From: Ehretia macrophylla
Taxonomy: Eukaryota; Streptophyta; Magnoliopsida; Boraginales; Ehretiaceae
Length of the DNA stretch: 64,000 nt
Assembly (NCBI GenBank): GCA_037974665.1
Contig: CM075770.1
Span: 18,801,501-18,865,500 of the forward strand
Reading direction: 5' to 3'
The notes beneath the pieces are model-generated. The model was not told the DNA's origin and ran no database searches. It saw only the letters and a list, made by a program, of their open reading frames with translations. Positions 38,101 to 48,769 of this stretch are shown here, in pieces. The first letter of the stretch is position 1. Every line of letters begins with the position of its first letter. A program made the translations under genes and the position numbers.

Positions 38101-40014
38101 CACTTTTTATTAACAAAGTTTCTTTTGTACAGAAAATTAGTAATCATAAGTTTCATGAAGAAAAAGACATAAGCCATGGCTAACCTCTTTAAGTTCAGCT
38201 GAAGTTATGATATCAAAGTCTTTTGGTGTTCGTCTTAATATAAGATCTCGTACACAACCTCCCACAAGATAAACTTCAAAGCCTACAAAAGGGAGCAAGC
38301 AGATTCATCATAGGGGAGAGGTCTTGAAACTGTTCCTAAATTTAGAATATATCATAAAAAGGCTTGCAGAGGACCAGTATATTTTCCAGCAACTCAAATT
38401 TTACCATAACCGAAGATGACCCGGAGTAGTTAGGGGATGGCTGTAGTAGTTGGTTATTGACAGCTTAACATTTGGGGGATCAGATGTATCCTTGGAGTGA
38501 AATTCAGTGGACAAAATGATCAAGAAAGGCCTTGTTTCAGATATTAAGTTTTGCAAAAACCAATCTTCAAGAATGTTTACATATCATACGTCAAATAGCA
38601 TTTGAATTATAATCCCAAACCCAAAGGAGCTTTGATGTCATTGGATGACTAATATGATCTGATCTTGGAGTGGACACACAGAGTTGATGCTGGTTCCACT
38701 TTTAAGTCTATAGGCTCTGGACACAGAGTTGATGCTGCTTAGTCTAATTTACATTAATTAATTTTAGATGCCCAAAAGCTGATTATTCCACTGAGAAAGA
38801 ACGATGCATTTCATAGGTGTTCTACGCGATTATGGGACAGCCATCGAGAGAGGCCATGTTCCTGTTAGAATAGAAGAAATTAGCACAAGTAGACATTACA
38901 CACTCTTGATATGAATGAGTGGGAAGATACAGCAATTCTACACAAATAACTTGGGAACTGTCAAAGGAGCTCTGGAAGCACCAATGCCTGTGACGAAGAA
39001 GATGTAGGGAGACAAATGAAGGACCTCGCAAATAGGTGGTGAGAGTAGCGGGAGAAAACAACGCAAAACATGTACTCGACAGGCTTCAAACCGAATGTTG
39101 TTGTCAATTATGATAAGAACAAAGCAAATCAAGGACCTAATCAATTTCAATAAGGCAAAATGTAGTCTTGTGCACAGTTTAGACAACTGTAGATTCTTTC
39201 AGGACAGTCATGAACCCTTATTAGCTACTCTCCCCATCAATCCGAAAGATTACTATTTCTTGAAAAAAAAAAAAAAAAAAAAATCTGAAAGATTACTCAT
39301 TTCAGAGAAAAGTGGTCGCATCTAAATTCAGATGCACGAAGAATATGAAAGTAAGTCAAACAGAAACCGTTCACCAAAAACTACCAAACTGCTGCACAAA
39401 TTTCCAGATAATATATTTCAGTAGCTTCTTTCACTACAACTCTCACTGTCATTGTCAAGCACAGAACCTATCTCGTAGACTTGAGAATAACTATAACTAT
39501 ATATATATACACATATAAGAACTAAATAGGGCCCAACTTGATCGTATGATTTATCCAACCAACGTGGTTTAATGAGAAGGTAACAACATCGATAAATTGA
39601 AATATGATAACCCAACAAAAATTGTATAAACTAGAATTGTAAATGTAAATGAATAAGAAAAATGAAACATAACAAGCGTGCAGTGAATCAAAAAAACAAT
39701 TAAAAACCTTTTCGTTTAAGACCATTAAGAACCACGCGTGTGGGCCGGGGTATTTTGGAATTACTCAATCCGAGATCCTTAGAATTCAACCTCTTCCTTT
39801 CCGGCAATGGAGTTGTACTATCCTCCTCACCCTTTACCTTTCCACCCTCTATTTCATCAAATGCCTCGATTGCTGCAGCGCAGCAGCGCAATCGCGACTG
39901 TTTATTAACGACAAAACAGAGGCGGAGAGGAGAGCGGAGAGCGATTTGGGGACACCAAGAGAAAGCCAACGCCAACCCACTGGGAATCGCCATTGATGTT
40001 TTCAGAAGAAGCAT
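32106..40014 (-). CDS. PcnB-like poly(A) polymerase / tRNA nucleotidyltransferase family protein
   Basis: Class II nucleotidyltransferase adding nucleotides to RNA 3' ends, most like bacterial poly(A) polymerase I. Twelve exons (minus): 40014-39708, 38282-38185, 36972-36889, 36785-36652, 36520-36448, 36338-36293, 36029-35920, 35824-35717, 35579-35520, 34213-34152, 32886-32574, 32309-32106. Phases agree: 532 residues. Residues 1-60 are rich in Ser, Arg and Ala, which suggests an organelle transit peptide. Catalytic head: YLVGGCVRDL at 107-116 and the DxD metal pair Asp124/Asp126 in PKDFDII. RRDFTING-type motif at 202-208; KVRTIVP, then ARILRAIRIAARLGFGF, the helical RNA-binding segment that favours PcnB over CCA-adding enzymes. 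The first donor (AAAAG before GTTTTT) is weak but is the only join that keeps the conserved GFEVYLVGG. The start could instead be the second Met (MAIPSGL, 39993). Plant paralogues are poorly characterised, so the activity is inferred. Confidence 0.92.
37561..37966 (+). mobile_element. hAT-like MITE in poly(A) polymerase intron 2
   Basis: It starts GGGTTTGTTTGGCCC and ends near GGCCAAACAGAG, with repeated AAGCTGAAGCT and AAAGCACTT words and ACCCCTCCATATTTTTG inside. It is the uninterrupted relative of the split copy in SEC24-like intron 6. It is noncoding. The exact right end and target duplication are unclear. Confidence 0.6.
39262..39282. repeat. Poly(A) tract in poly(A) polymerase intron 1
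   Basis: An uninterrupted A run of about 20 bases, flanked by near copies of a TCTGAAAGATTACT / CCGAAAGATTACT phrase on either side. This could be the tail and target-site repeat of a small retroposed insertion, but the insert itself is only the tract. Confidence 0.4.
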
Positions 40015-40054
40015 AGGGTTTTTGAATAATAAATAATAAAATACAAATAAGCTT

Positions 40055-40165
40055 CTCAGGGTTTAAGGTTTTGTTTTGTTTAGAGATTTTCGAAAGGGTA
40101 TAAGATTGGGCTGGTCTGTTAATGCAGAGATCTATCAACTACTTTCTTTTAATTGGGCTAAGCCA
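40055..40165 (-). promoter_or_regulatory. Candidate promoter of the poly(A) polymerase gene: telo-box and site II motifs
   Basis: Upstream of the ATG at 40014 are AGGGTTT at 40058-40064 (a telo-box core on the gene strand) and two TGGGCT motifs at 40107-40112 and 40154-40159 (site II type). In plants this pair marks genes for organelle and translation machinery, which fits a transit-peptide protein. Motif presence is seen; function is inferred. Confidence 0.4.
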
Positions 40166-40848
40166 GGCGGCCAACCAGTAGCCCCAACCCATTAGACATG
40201 TTACTTCATGGCATCAGTTTGGAATCTCATGATTGTTAGAGATATGCCTTAGTTTTATAATTGAATGACTCATTTATGAGCATTTTGATATATACTTGTT
40301 TATTTAATGGCATTATTTTATAATTCATATTTTCCTTTAATTATATGAATAAGTCTGTAGTCTTTTTTGTAATAGAAGTATATTATCAAGTGTTAAGAAT
40401 GTGGTGACATGTTTCTTAAGTATAAGGATTTTTAAATTATTTGTAGTTCTAAGATTATTTAGATGGTGGACTTTAATTAATCTAATACGGACTATCACAT
40501 TAGTTTGTTGCTTTTAATTAATACGGTATATTAATAATAAAGGATTGTGAGTCACATACCATAAAAGCATGAGATAGTATTAGTAAACATGTGGCTGATT
40601 ATTAGTTAAATAATAATTGAATGCGACGAAAATAACAAATCGAGTGACGAGTTTAATGGTAATATATATTATTTGTACATGTATGTTGTATTAACTCATG
40701 TACGTGTTTTTCTTATTTCTGGTTACAAAGAGATTCAAGTGGTATCTTTGTGAAACAGCGCCAATAAGGCAACATTTCCATCGAAAGACGTCGAAAGGTT
40801 GAAGGACCAATTATCTAAGGCGCGTAAATTTAATAAGTCTTCTTCTTA
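40166..40848. other. Unassigned AT-rich sequence
   Basis: From TGTTAGAGATATGCC near 40227 the text looks repetitive and could be part of an LTR, but I find no CA end, partner, primer site or protein. No gene is recognised. Confidence 0.35.
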
Positions 40849-41183
40849 GGGCATCCTCAATGGAGTCTTCAAATACAAAAATTTCCTAATTTAGGTGGTT
40901 TTAGAGACTCCAGTCTATAAAAACAACACTATTCATAGCAAAAGTACGTGGGGTCCACCACTTTTGGCTTAAAAGATGCCAAAATAGAGACCCAGTCTCC
41001 ATTTTCTTCCACAAATTTGTTGAAAAAAATAGAGACTGCGTCTCTATATTGGCATCTTTTAAGCCAAAAGTGGTGGATCCCACGTATTTTTGTCATGAAT
41101 AGTGTTGTTTTTAGAGACTGGAGTCTCTAAAAATACCTAAATTAGGAAAGTTTTGCATTTTAGAGACTCCATTGAGGATAGCC
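40849..41183. mobile_element. Tourist-like MITE A, nearly perfect palindrome
   Basis: The ends are GGGCATCCTCAATGGAGTC and its inverted near-copy ending GAGGATAGCC. TTA flanks both sides (40846-40848 and 41184-41186), the PIF/Harbinger target pattern. The arms pair over most of their length around AAATTTGTTGAAAAAAATAG, so both strands translate to almost the same 60-residue string (MGSTTFGLKDA...), an artefact of the palindrome. It is 335 bp. Confidence 0.88.
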
Positions 41184-41388
41184 TTAGGACGCAACTGAAA
41201 ATTGGGAGTAAATGAAGATTAAATGACACGATCCAAAGTGGATTGACAAATCTAAAACAAACAATAAAAACAGGAAAGAAAAATATGTCAATCCACTACA
41301 CAGGTGCCTCTCTTTAATGAGTACAAAAGGAGAATAGTATGTAAACTAATTAACTAATTAATTTCAATAACTTAAATTAGTTTATTTT

Positions 41389-42010
41389 ATGTCTAATATA
41401 TATATATACGCATTACTAATTATGAAGTTAATAACACAGAAGGAGAGAGAAGGCTGCAAGGTGTCCTACGTCGAGGTTTTCAAGGCAGCACATAGTCAAA
41501 GGGAGGGTGATGATATCCAATACTCTGATTTAAAGGCTGTTGAGACGATTGTATGTAATTATATAGTATATTAAATTACACATGTTTAATGTAACAAGAA
41601 TATTAAATATTTCAAAATTTTGTCTTTACAATAGCGATATCAGGATATGCTCCAACAACGTTAGGCTACGAGCCAAGTAGATCCTACAACGCTGCCTGTT
41701 AACCTCGATGAGCTCTTCTATGAGGCAGATGGTGGGTCTAAGAAGGGGCGCATCTACAGACTCGACTCATAAGAGGTCCACATTGGTGGGGAAGCACACA
41801 ATGTCCTCACCATTGATATCTTCGTACTCAAGCAACGAGATGTTGATGCTACAATCACCCCAGTGACGGAGGCCATAAAGTAGTAGTTTGAGGAACACCG
41901 ACAAGCGTAGGAGGCGACGCATCGTCAAGTGCAATAAACAACGAGCCTCGTGATACAGATGCACGAGAAGATCTCCCGGCTAAAAGGCAATCACCCACCA
42001 CGTGTGCAAG
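41389..42010 (+). pseudogene. CACTA (En/Spm) transposase fragment
   Basis: KVSYVEVFKAAHSQREGD and then, further along, LPVNLDELFYEADGGSKKGR match the conserved C-terminal block of plant En/Spm-type transposases, with further YxDMLQQ and DATITPVTEA-type wording. The parts are separated by what looks like a short intron (about 41555-41635). In-frame stops, for example right after YRLDS, show it is dead. The N-terminal part with the catalytic region is absent. Confidence 0.75.
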
Positions 42011-42189
42011 ATCAACAAGATAATTAGTAGATTTTAGGTTTTTTTTTGTAAATTTTAAATATTAATTTTAAAAGTATTTTAGATTTGCTATAAATATTAA
42101 TTTGTATATTTTTGTAAATATGAATATTTTTTTATATTTAATTTTTTTATTATGTAAATTTTATATATTTTTTAAAAATAATTAATTAA

Positions 42190-42560
42190 TTAGTGATGGA
42201 ATAGCAAGAGAAAAAGGGCGAGAGGAAAAGGACCACGACATAGCAATAAATATTTGGCGACGGATTAGCGACATATATTGGGCGATGAAAAATGAGTAAC
42301 GGAATGGCGACAAAAGTTAATAAAATAATTACAAATAAAATATATATAGGGTGACGAAGTGGCAACGGATATTAATAAATTATTTAAAAATAAAAAATTA
42401 ATTTGACAACGGGCGACAATAAAATAATTAAAAATGCATAATTAATTTAGTGACGAATTGACTATATATTCTAAAAAAATAAATATTTATTAATTTCGAA
42501 AGTTGGTGACAGAAATGCGACGTACTTATAGTTTTGCCATGAGCCTTGAGGCAACATACA
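42190..42560. repeat. Degenerate CACTA subterminal repeats
   Basis: Variants of GCGACGGA and GTGACGAA recur every 15-50 bp (GGCGACGGATTAGCGAC, AACGGAATGGCGAC, GTGACGAAGTGGCAACGG, GACAACGGGCGAC). Clustered short motifs of this kind are the transposase-binding ends of Spm-like elements, which fits the transposase fragment next to them. A terminal CACTA is not visible. Confidence 0.6.
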
Positions 42561-43022
42561 TTTTTCTATCGCCCTTCCGTCGTCCATCCCCAAAGAGGTA
42601 ATCGATAATAAGCCTTAATACAACAACAATACGAGAGTGAAGAGTTTAATCAACTAATTCAAAATATTTTACCTCATTATGTTAAGTACCAATAACCCAA
42701 ATCTATAAACCATTTAGAAAAGCAAATATAATACACGATATTACATGGTAGATCCAAAATACTTTTGGTTTATATTTTTAATTTTTTGTGAATTGGTTTG
42801 TTATTTAATGGATACTTATCTCTAACATCAACTTCACATATACATTTGGTACCTTCAGTTACTTAAAGATCAAAAAATATTTATAATAGAAAGTAAATTT
42901 AAACTTGTGATGGTTGACAACCGGAGTTCTTCTCACGACTCACCATTACCTTAGGAGGGTAAAAGACAAGGAAAAATAAGAAAATTGCATAAGTTGTCTG
43001 CATGTATAAGCTTGGATACTTA

Positions 43023-43355
43023 GACTATTCTCAATGGAGTCTATAAAATGTAAATTTTTTTTAATTTGGGTATTTTTAGATACCCCAGTCTCCAAAAATA
43101 ACATTATTCATTATAAAAGTACGTAGGGTCTACTATTTTTGGCTTAAAAGATACCAATATAGAGACCCAGTCTTTATTTTCTTCAACAAATTTGTGGAAG
43201 AAAATAGAAATTGAGTATCTATTTTGGCATATTTGAAACCAAAAGTGATGGACCCACATACTTTTACCATAAATAATATTATTTTTAGAGATTAGAATAT
43301 CTAAAAACACCTAAATTAAAAAAATTTACATTTAAAAACGCTATTGAGAATGTCA
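43023..43355. mobile_element. Tourist-like MITE B
   Basis: Left end GACTATTCTCAATGGAGTC and an inverted counterpart ending CTATTGAGAATGTCA, flanked by TTA at 43020-43022 and 43356-43358. The sequence is clearly related to MITE A (same TACCACTTTTGGCTTAAAAGAT-type core words) but more diverged. It is noncoding. Confidence 0.82.
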
Positions 43356-43358
43356 TTA

Positions 43359-43673
43359 GGGTATCTCTAATGGTGGGAACTATTTACAAAAACTTACTAT
43401 TTTTGGCTATTTTAGAGACCCGAGTCTCTAAATTTAGAGCAAAAATAGATAGGGCCCACCACTTTTATCAATTTTTTGGTCAAAATAGAGACCCAATCAT
43501 TTTTTGGGTCTCTAAATTTAGAGCAAAAAAAATAAATTGGGTCTCTATTTTGACTAAAATTTCTAAAATTATGTAGGTCTCATGCATTTTGACTCTAAAT
43601 TTAGAGACTCAATCTCTAAAAATTACTAAAAATAATAAATTTTTATGAATAGTATCTCCTATTGGAGATACCC
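43359..43673. mobile_element. Tourist-like MITE C, abutting MITE B
   Basis: Opens GGGTATCTCTAATGG and closes TATTGGAGATACCC, flanked by TTA at 43356-43358 and 43674-43676. The left TTA is also the right target duplication of MITE B. Internal words GAGACCCGAGTCTCTAAAT and TTTAGAGACTCAATCTC are inverted counterparts. It ends about 290 bp before the bHLH ATG. Confidence 0.85.
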
Positions 43674-43817
43674 TTAATGGATCCACCTTCTCCATACCGT
43701 CAAATATTGACACAGGGTGGGGGGGGTGACAAGACCAGTCAAACGTAGAGAGACTACATGGGGATGAGCTGAAAAAGACTTTTTACAATTTTGGATGTCC
43801 TCTCATCTCTCTCCATG

Positions 43818-43827
43818 TTTATAAAAA
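43818..43827 (+). promoter_or_regulatory. Probable TATA box of the bHLH gene
   Basis: TTTATAAAAA lies about 140 bp before the ATG, a normal distance for a plant gene with a leader of around 110 nt. It lies 145 bp downstream of MITE C, so the MITE cluster forms the distal promoter. Confidence 0.55.
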
Positions 43828-43965
43828 CCAGACCTCTTGGGATTGTCTCAGACCCACAATTTTTCTCGACTGCTACCTCTGCTACCAAGAATCAATCACC
43901 TCCCTTCCCTTATCACTTTTCTATCACTTTCTTGAAGCCTTCCATTTTCAATTCCAAAGCACTCA

Positions 43966-46019
43966 ATGGCAGCTTTTTCACACCAACACCACCCTTTTCT
44001 GCTTGACTCACTTCTTTTGACTACAAACAATATCATCACCCCTTGCTTTTCTCATTTTTACCAACCTGAAACTTTTCAGGAGATCTCTGGCAATGTTATT
44101 GTTCATGATCAAGGTGGTAGCTGCCTTGACCAGTGCACAAAAGTTACTCTTAGTAACAATAATAATCATGAGTCTTGTCATGTTACAAACAAAACTACCA
44201 CAGATTCTTCATCATCTATTACAGATAAAGTTGATGAGAGTGGTGACCAAGTCTCTCAAAAGGTAGCTCCCATGGACAACAAGAGGAAGAACAGAGAAGG
44301 GTCTTCTATAAATTCTGCTCAGTCGAAGGTAAGCTAGCTTATTCACAAATTTTGATCTTATAATAACGTAACTAAAAGTTTATGGTTCAATGAATTCATG
44401 ATTAATTTATTCTTCACTAATCTTGAATATATGGCTGATTTTATTAGAAGAAAAGAGCGTCACAAGTAGTGAATGGAAAGAAGCGAAAGAAAAGCAGCGA
44501 TATCATGAAAAATGGTGATGGTAAAGACAAAAAAGATGATAAAAAATTAGCTTCTTCAGAAGCTCCAACAGGCTACATTCATGTAAGAGCAAGGAGGGGC
44601 CAAGCAACAGACAGCCACAGTCTTGCCGAAAGGGTACTGTATATATTCACTATTCATACTGACAATGACCATAATAATCACCTGTAGGGCAATAGCTACA
44701 CTTTATGATATATACCAACCTAAATGATTGATTCATAATATATTACCAAGATCCTGTAATAATTCAAAAAATAATAATAATCCATTAATTCGGCCTTGAC
44801 ATAACTTATAAATATTCTTCATTCATTCATTTTCTGCAAATAATATCAGGTTAGGAGAGAGAAAATTAGTGAAAGGATGAAGATATTGCAAGCTCTGGTT
44901 CCAGGGTGTGACAAGGTTAAGTATATTATTTTGTCTTTGATTGAAAATTCTTTGGTCAGTTCGGACTAATCATCAGTCCTAAAAACAATAAGTGAGCTCC
45001 ACAATATGTGAGTGGACTAATAATCAATTCGAACTGAACAAAAAAATTGACTGTCTTTGATATATATATATATATATTAGATTAAGGCTGTTTCCAGTAG
45101 AAATATTCTTCTGACAGCTTCATGTGGATTTATTTTGAAACAGGTAACTGGAAAGGCCCTCATGTTGGACGAAATAATCAATTATGTCCAATCACTCCAA
45201 CATCAAGTGGAGGTGAATACTTATTTAATTTGTGTGGACTGATCTATTAATTACTACTTTTCTGTTAACTGATAAATTAATAAACTTTCTCTACCTTAAT
45301 AAAATGAAAATAATCAAAGAAAATTCCATTAAGTAATTAATGTATTCTCCACATCTCGTTGTTTCAGTTTCTTTCCATGAAGCTTGCATCCGTGAACCCT
45401 ATGTTTTACGACTTTGGTGTGGACTTAGATGCATTAATGATGAGAACTGATCAGGTAAACCTATTTTTTTTAAAAAATATATATTTTGGTAAATATAATT
45501 CAAATTAATTTGAAAGTTTTACATGTATATGATTATCAGTTCTTCGCAATTTAACCTAATGGAATATTGTCTGTCTCTCTATATATATTTCTTTTCCGTA
45601 AAACATTCAGAGGTTGAATGGCTTGGTATCACCACCAGCACCAGCACCAGCAAGCATGCAGCCATGCAATGGTACAGTAGAGTCGTCAGTCATATCTGGC
45701 CCAAACAATGCTTTGACAGCAGCCAACAATTATTCTATTCCGGAAACTTCACCTTCACTTCTGTTCCACCAAGGACATGATATGCCAACTACTTTCCCTC
45801 AGGTATGAATTAATATTCCAATTTATATATGAATTGCTGTGATGATGAAATTATATAGATCAATTACATACTCTTCATAAGATATTTAAAAAAAAAACAA
45901 TGACAAAATTAATACATCGTTTTCAGGTAAATGGACAACTTTGGTGGGATATGGATGAGCAAAGACAAAAACTTATCAATCACTCAGGGTTTAGCAACAA
46001 CTTGTGTTCATTCCATTAA
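43966..46019 (+). CDS. bHLH transcription factor, bHLH137-like
   Basis: Nuclear DNA-binding regulator of the BEE/CIB/bHLH137 group, which controls growth responses. Seven exons: 43966-44328, 44448-44633, 44850-44915, 45144-45212, 45368-45454, 45611-45802, 45927-46019; all GT-AG and phase 0; 351 residues. The basic region ([20 protein letters not shown], ending at 183) has the H178-E182-R186 E-box signature. Helix 1 is [16 protein letters not shown], the loop is DKVTGKA, and helix 2 is [20 protein letters not shown]. The conserved [19 protein letters not shown] follows, and the end [11 protein letters not shown] closely resembles what I recall of Arabidopsis bHLH137. A Lys/Arg-rich run ([10 protein letters not shown]) may be a nuclear signal. 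Exon 2 opens at a TAGAAG tandem acceptor, so one Lys may be optional. The start MAAFSHQ matches the relatives. Confidence 0.95.
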
Positions 46020-48277
46020 TTATATTAACATAAAAAACTAGCTAGCTGCCCTACAAATATCTGGTAAGTTAACCGTCATTAATTGTCCGAAATTAAAGAA
46101 AAATTGTAGTTTGCATCGAAAATATAAATAAAAATTCTTTGGACAGCCCGTACTGTAATTCAACTGAGATTATGCAACTTTTTGACTTGAGTGGCAGCTA
46201 ACGGGGTGCAAAGACTATCATCAATCAAAATGGCTTGTTATATATTCCGAAGCATCAGTTCTAAAGGAGAAGGTTTCCATCCCCACAAAGCAAGCTAGCT
46301 CTCAACATATATATGAATGAATAAAGGATCGGACATGAAGCAAAATTGAGGGATCACTCATACGGCCGACCAAATAAGACTAGCTATATCTCTAATTGTG
46401 GAAGATCCTCGGAGCACATATATATTCCATGACGTGGATAATTACCCTTGTGGTAGTTTGTTTTACCATCCTAGTTATTGTACACAAATTAATGATGTAG
46501 TATAAATTATTAGTTAGAGTGTACCAACCATTCAAGAAAAACACGGATTCATATTCTCAGTGTTTGTTACCGTTGTTGTTCTGTTATTACAGTTAATTTC
46601 ACCTTGTATTCATTTGTCCCTTTGTCACATTTTGTAACAAAATAAACCAAAAAATATAACAACTCAAGTTCAAAGAAATAATCAATCCCAAAAGACTAAT
46701 TTGTTAGATAGGAGAACCCTTTATACTTAATAAGCACCTCTTGTGAATGTGAGATTGTTACGTGGAATCATTACATTCTATCCCCTTAAATTAAGAGCCG
46801 ACGTCCACGTCAAACTAGCCTATCGATACTGACCCAACGGTAGTCATTTCCTTACATTTCATTCCCTTAAATTAAGAATCAACGTCCACGTCAGGCTAGC
46901 TTATCGATACTGACCTGACGTTAATCCTTTCTTTTTGTCGGCTGCACTCACCTATCGACACTGACCCGACAGTTGTCATTTTTCTTGGTAGCTGAAATTA
47001 CCTATCAGTGCACCAATGTAACAAGCCCAATAATGTAACAATTCAAGCCCAAAAAGATAACCCATCTCAAAAGATTAATTTAATAAGTGAGAGAACCTCT
47101 TGTACTTAAAAAACACCATTTATAAATGTGAAATTCCTGTGTGAAATTATTACACATTTTCACTGTTTTTTTTTTCTTCTTCTTGTTGACAAGACCTGCC
47201 ACTCATTAATCAGTTATTGCTCGGATATATACGTACGACGGAATCTTTTTTTTTTTATTTTTTTTATTTTCGCGTTTTGGCATCATTCAAAAGTTGGGGC
47301 CTCAAATAAAACTAAGCCCTTTCCCTTCCCCCTCTTAACGTACAAAGGGTTTATCGCTTAGTAGGTTAACATGTCGTTTCATCATATATATAGCATTATA
47401 ACGTTATAAACAAGTTGTAATAAAAGTGAGTCATTCAACATTAATTAATTCATAATATTATAATTATGTGAGAAATTGTCTTCTTCTTCTCTCTGTTGCA
47501 TTTGTGACTTAATAAAGAACAAAGTAATCAAGGAGAAGTCAATTGCAGACCGTTCAGATCCTGGATATCTATGAGTTGAAGACTAGCATTACAAATCACA
47601 TGGGTTATCATAATAGGCAAACAAATTTCGCTTGTTTTTATCCTAGAGCTAGCTGGGATCAATTAGAAAATAACAGCAACCTTTTTCACGATGATAATTA
47701 CGTTTGAAGTCTTGCACTATGCCGACGACTTATGGTACTAAACTTAATTGACAATTCCGGAATTCTTTTTTGGGGTCGAAATTCTGGCTTAATTAACGAT
47801 ATTGATAATGTTGTTTCACGTTACACATACTCCAGGCTGCAATTTACAGTATTTGGCGTGAAAGGAGTAACATCCTTCAGGATAAAAATACACTTAACGA
47901 AGACCAGATGCACGACCAGATTTGCTACTTCATTAGACAAAAATTGTATAAGTCCAAATATTTTTGTAACAATATTTTCAATCGAAAAATGTGTAAAGTA
48001 TGAAACTTAAATACCAGTATTCTTAGATAGACTGTGAGGTGATTAGTTTTGTTTTAAAGTTATGTAAATATTTTTGAGAGTAAAACATTTCTTTGCTTAT
48101 TGAGCGAAAAAAAAAAAAGTTGCACATACTCTGTATAGGTCCCACAATTAACTTGTGTTCTATTCATAGTAGGACAGATCTATACATAAACACGGATTTC
48201 TCATGAATCAGAAGGTTAAAACAGTTTTCGACCAAAAAAAAGAAGGTTAAAACAGTTGAAGAATATTAATTGTCACA
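46020..48277. other. Intergenic space downstream of the bHLH gene
   Basis: It begins with the bHLH 3' UTR. Apart from the repeat block at about 46660-47155 I recognise no gene, RNA gene or complete transposon; several open stretches (for example around 47730-48010) have no family features. Confidence 0.55.
46660..47155. repeat. Nested repeats: threefold block inside a duplicated flank
   Basis: A flank (AAGACTAATTTGTTAGAT-like, GAGAACC, CTTGTGAATGTGA, ATTACA) at about 46680-46790 recurs in diverged form at about 47040-47155. Between them a unit containing CGACGTCCACGTCA, CTA-CCTATCGATACTGACC and GACGGTAGTCATTT is repeated three times with decay. TGTAACAAGCCCAAT before the second flank looks like an LTR start, so this may be LTR debris. 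No coding content. Confidence 0.6.
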
Positions 48278-48769
48278 TAAAATAAAGGGTGAATAACACC
48301 GGACCCCCCTTATTGTGAATTATTAAGAATCTCTTTATGTTATGTCAGTCTTTCCTTTATTAAATGAAGCTGCTTTAGTCCTTGTCAGAAATAGTGAAGA
48401 TTTCGCTTTGTATTATTAGGCTTTGTAATGGTTTGCCTATAAATAATGAAGAACCCCAGACTAAAGGGGTAAAGTTAGATTTGGATTGAAACACATCTTT
48501 CTTTCTTTCAAATAGCTTACATCTTCCTTCTTTCTACCCTTAGCCTTTTGCAATGTCTTCTGCCTCTCACTCCTCACCTTCCCCTTAGTGGTCTCAGATC
48601 CTAGTTAACTGTAGCACTTCCCTATTCTGGTATTGAAGGTCTTAAACAATACTTGTGTATTGAATACTAGAGTCTTTGGGCCTTTGGTAACAGGGCAATA
48701 ACCGTTAAAGTGTGAATGAAAGGCGTAGTAAGTCTCGCAGTAAGTCCAGTTGTGACCAATGTATCCACT

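Noticed and set aside
38822-39186. Open frames in poly(A) polymerase intron 1
   Set aside because: They have no homology I can see and the flanking exons join in phase without them.
44469-44687. bHLH exon 2 read through its donor as a separate short gene
   Set aside because: The GT donor after AER joins in phase to [10 protein letters not shown], restoring the bHLH domain.
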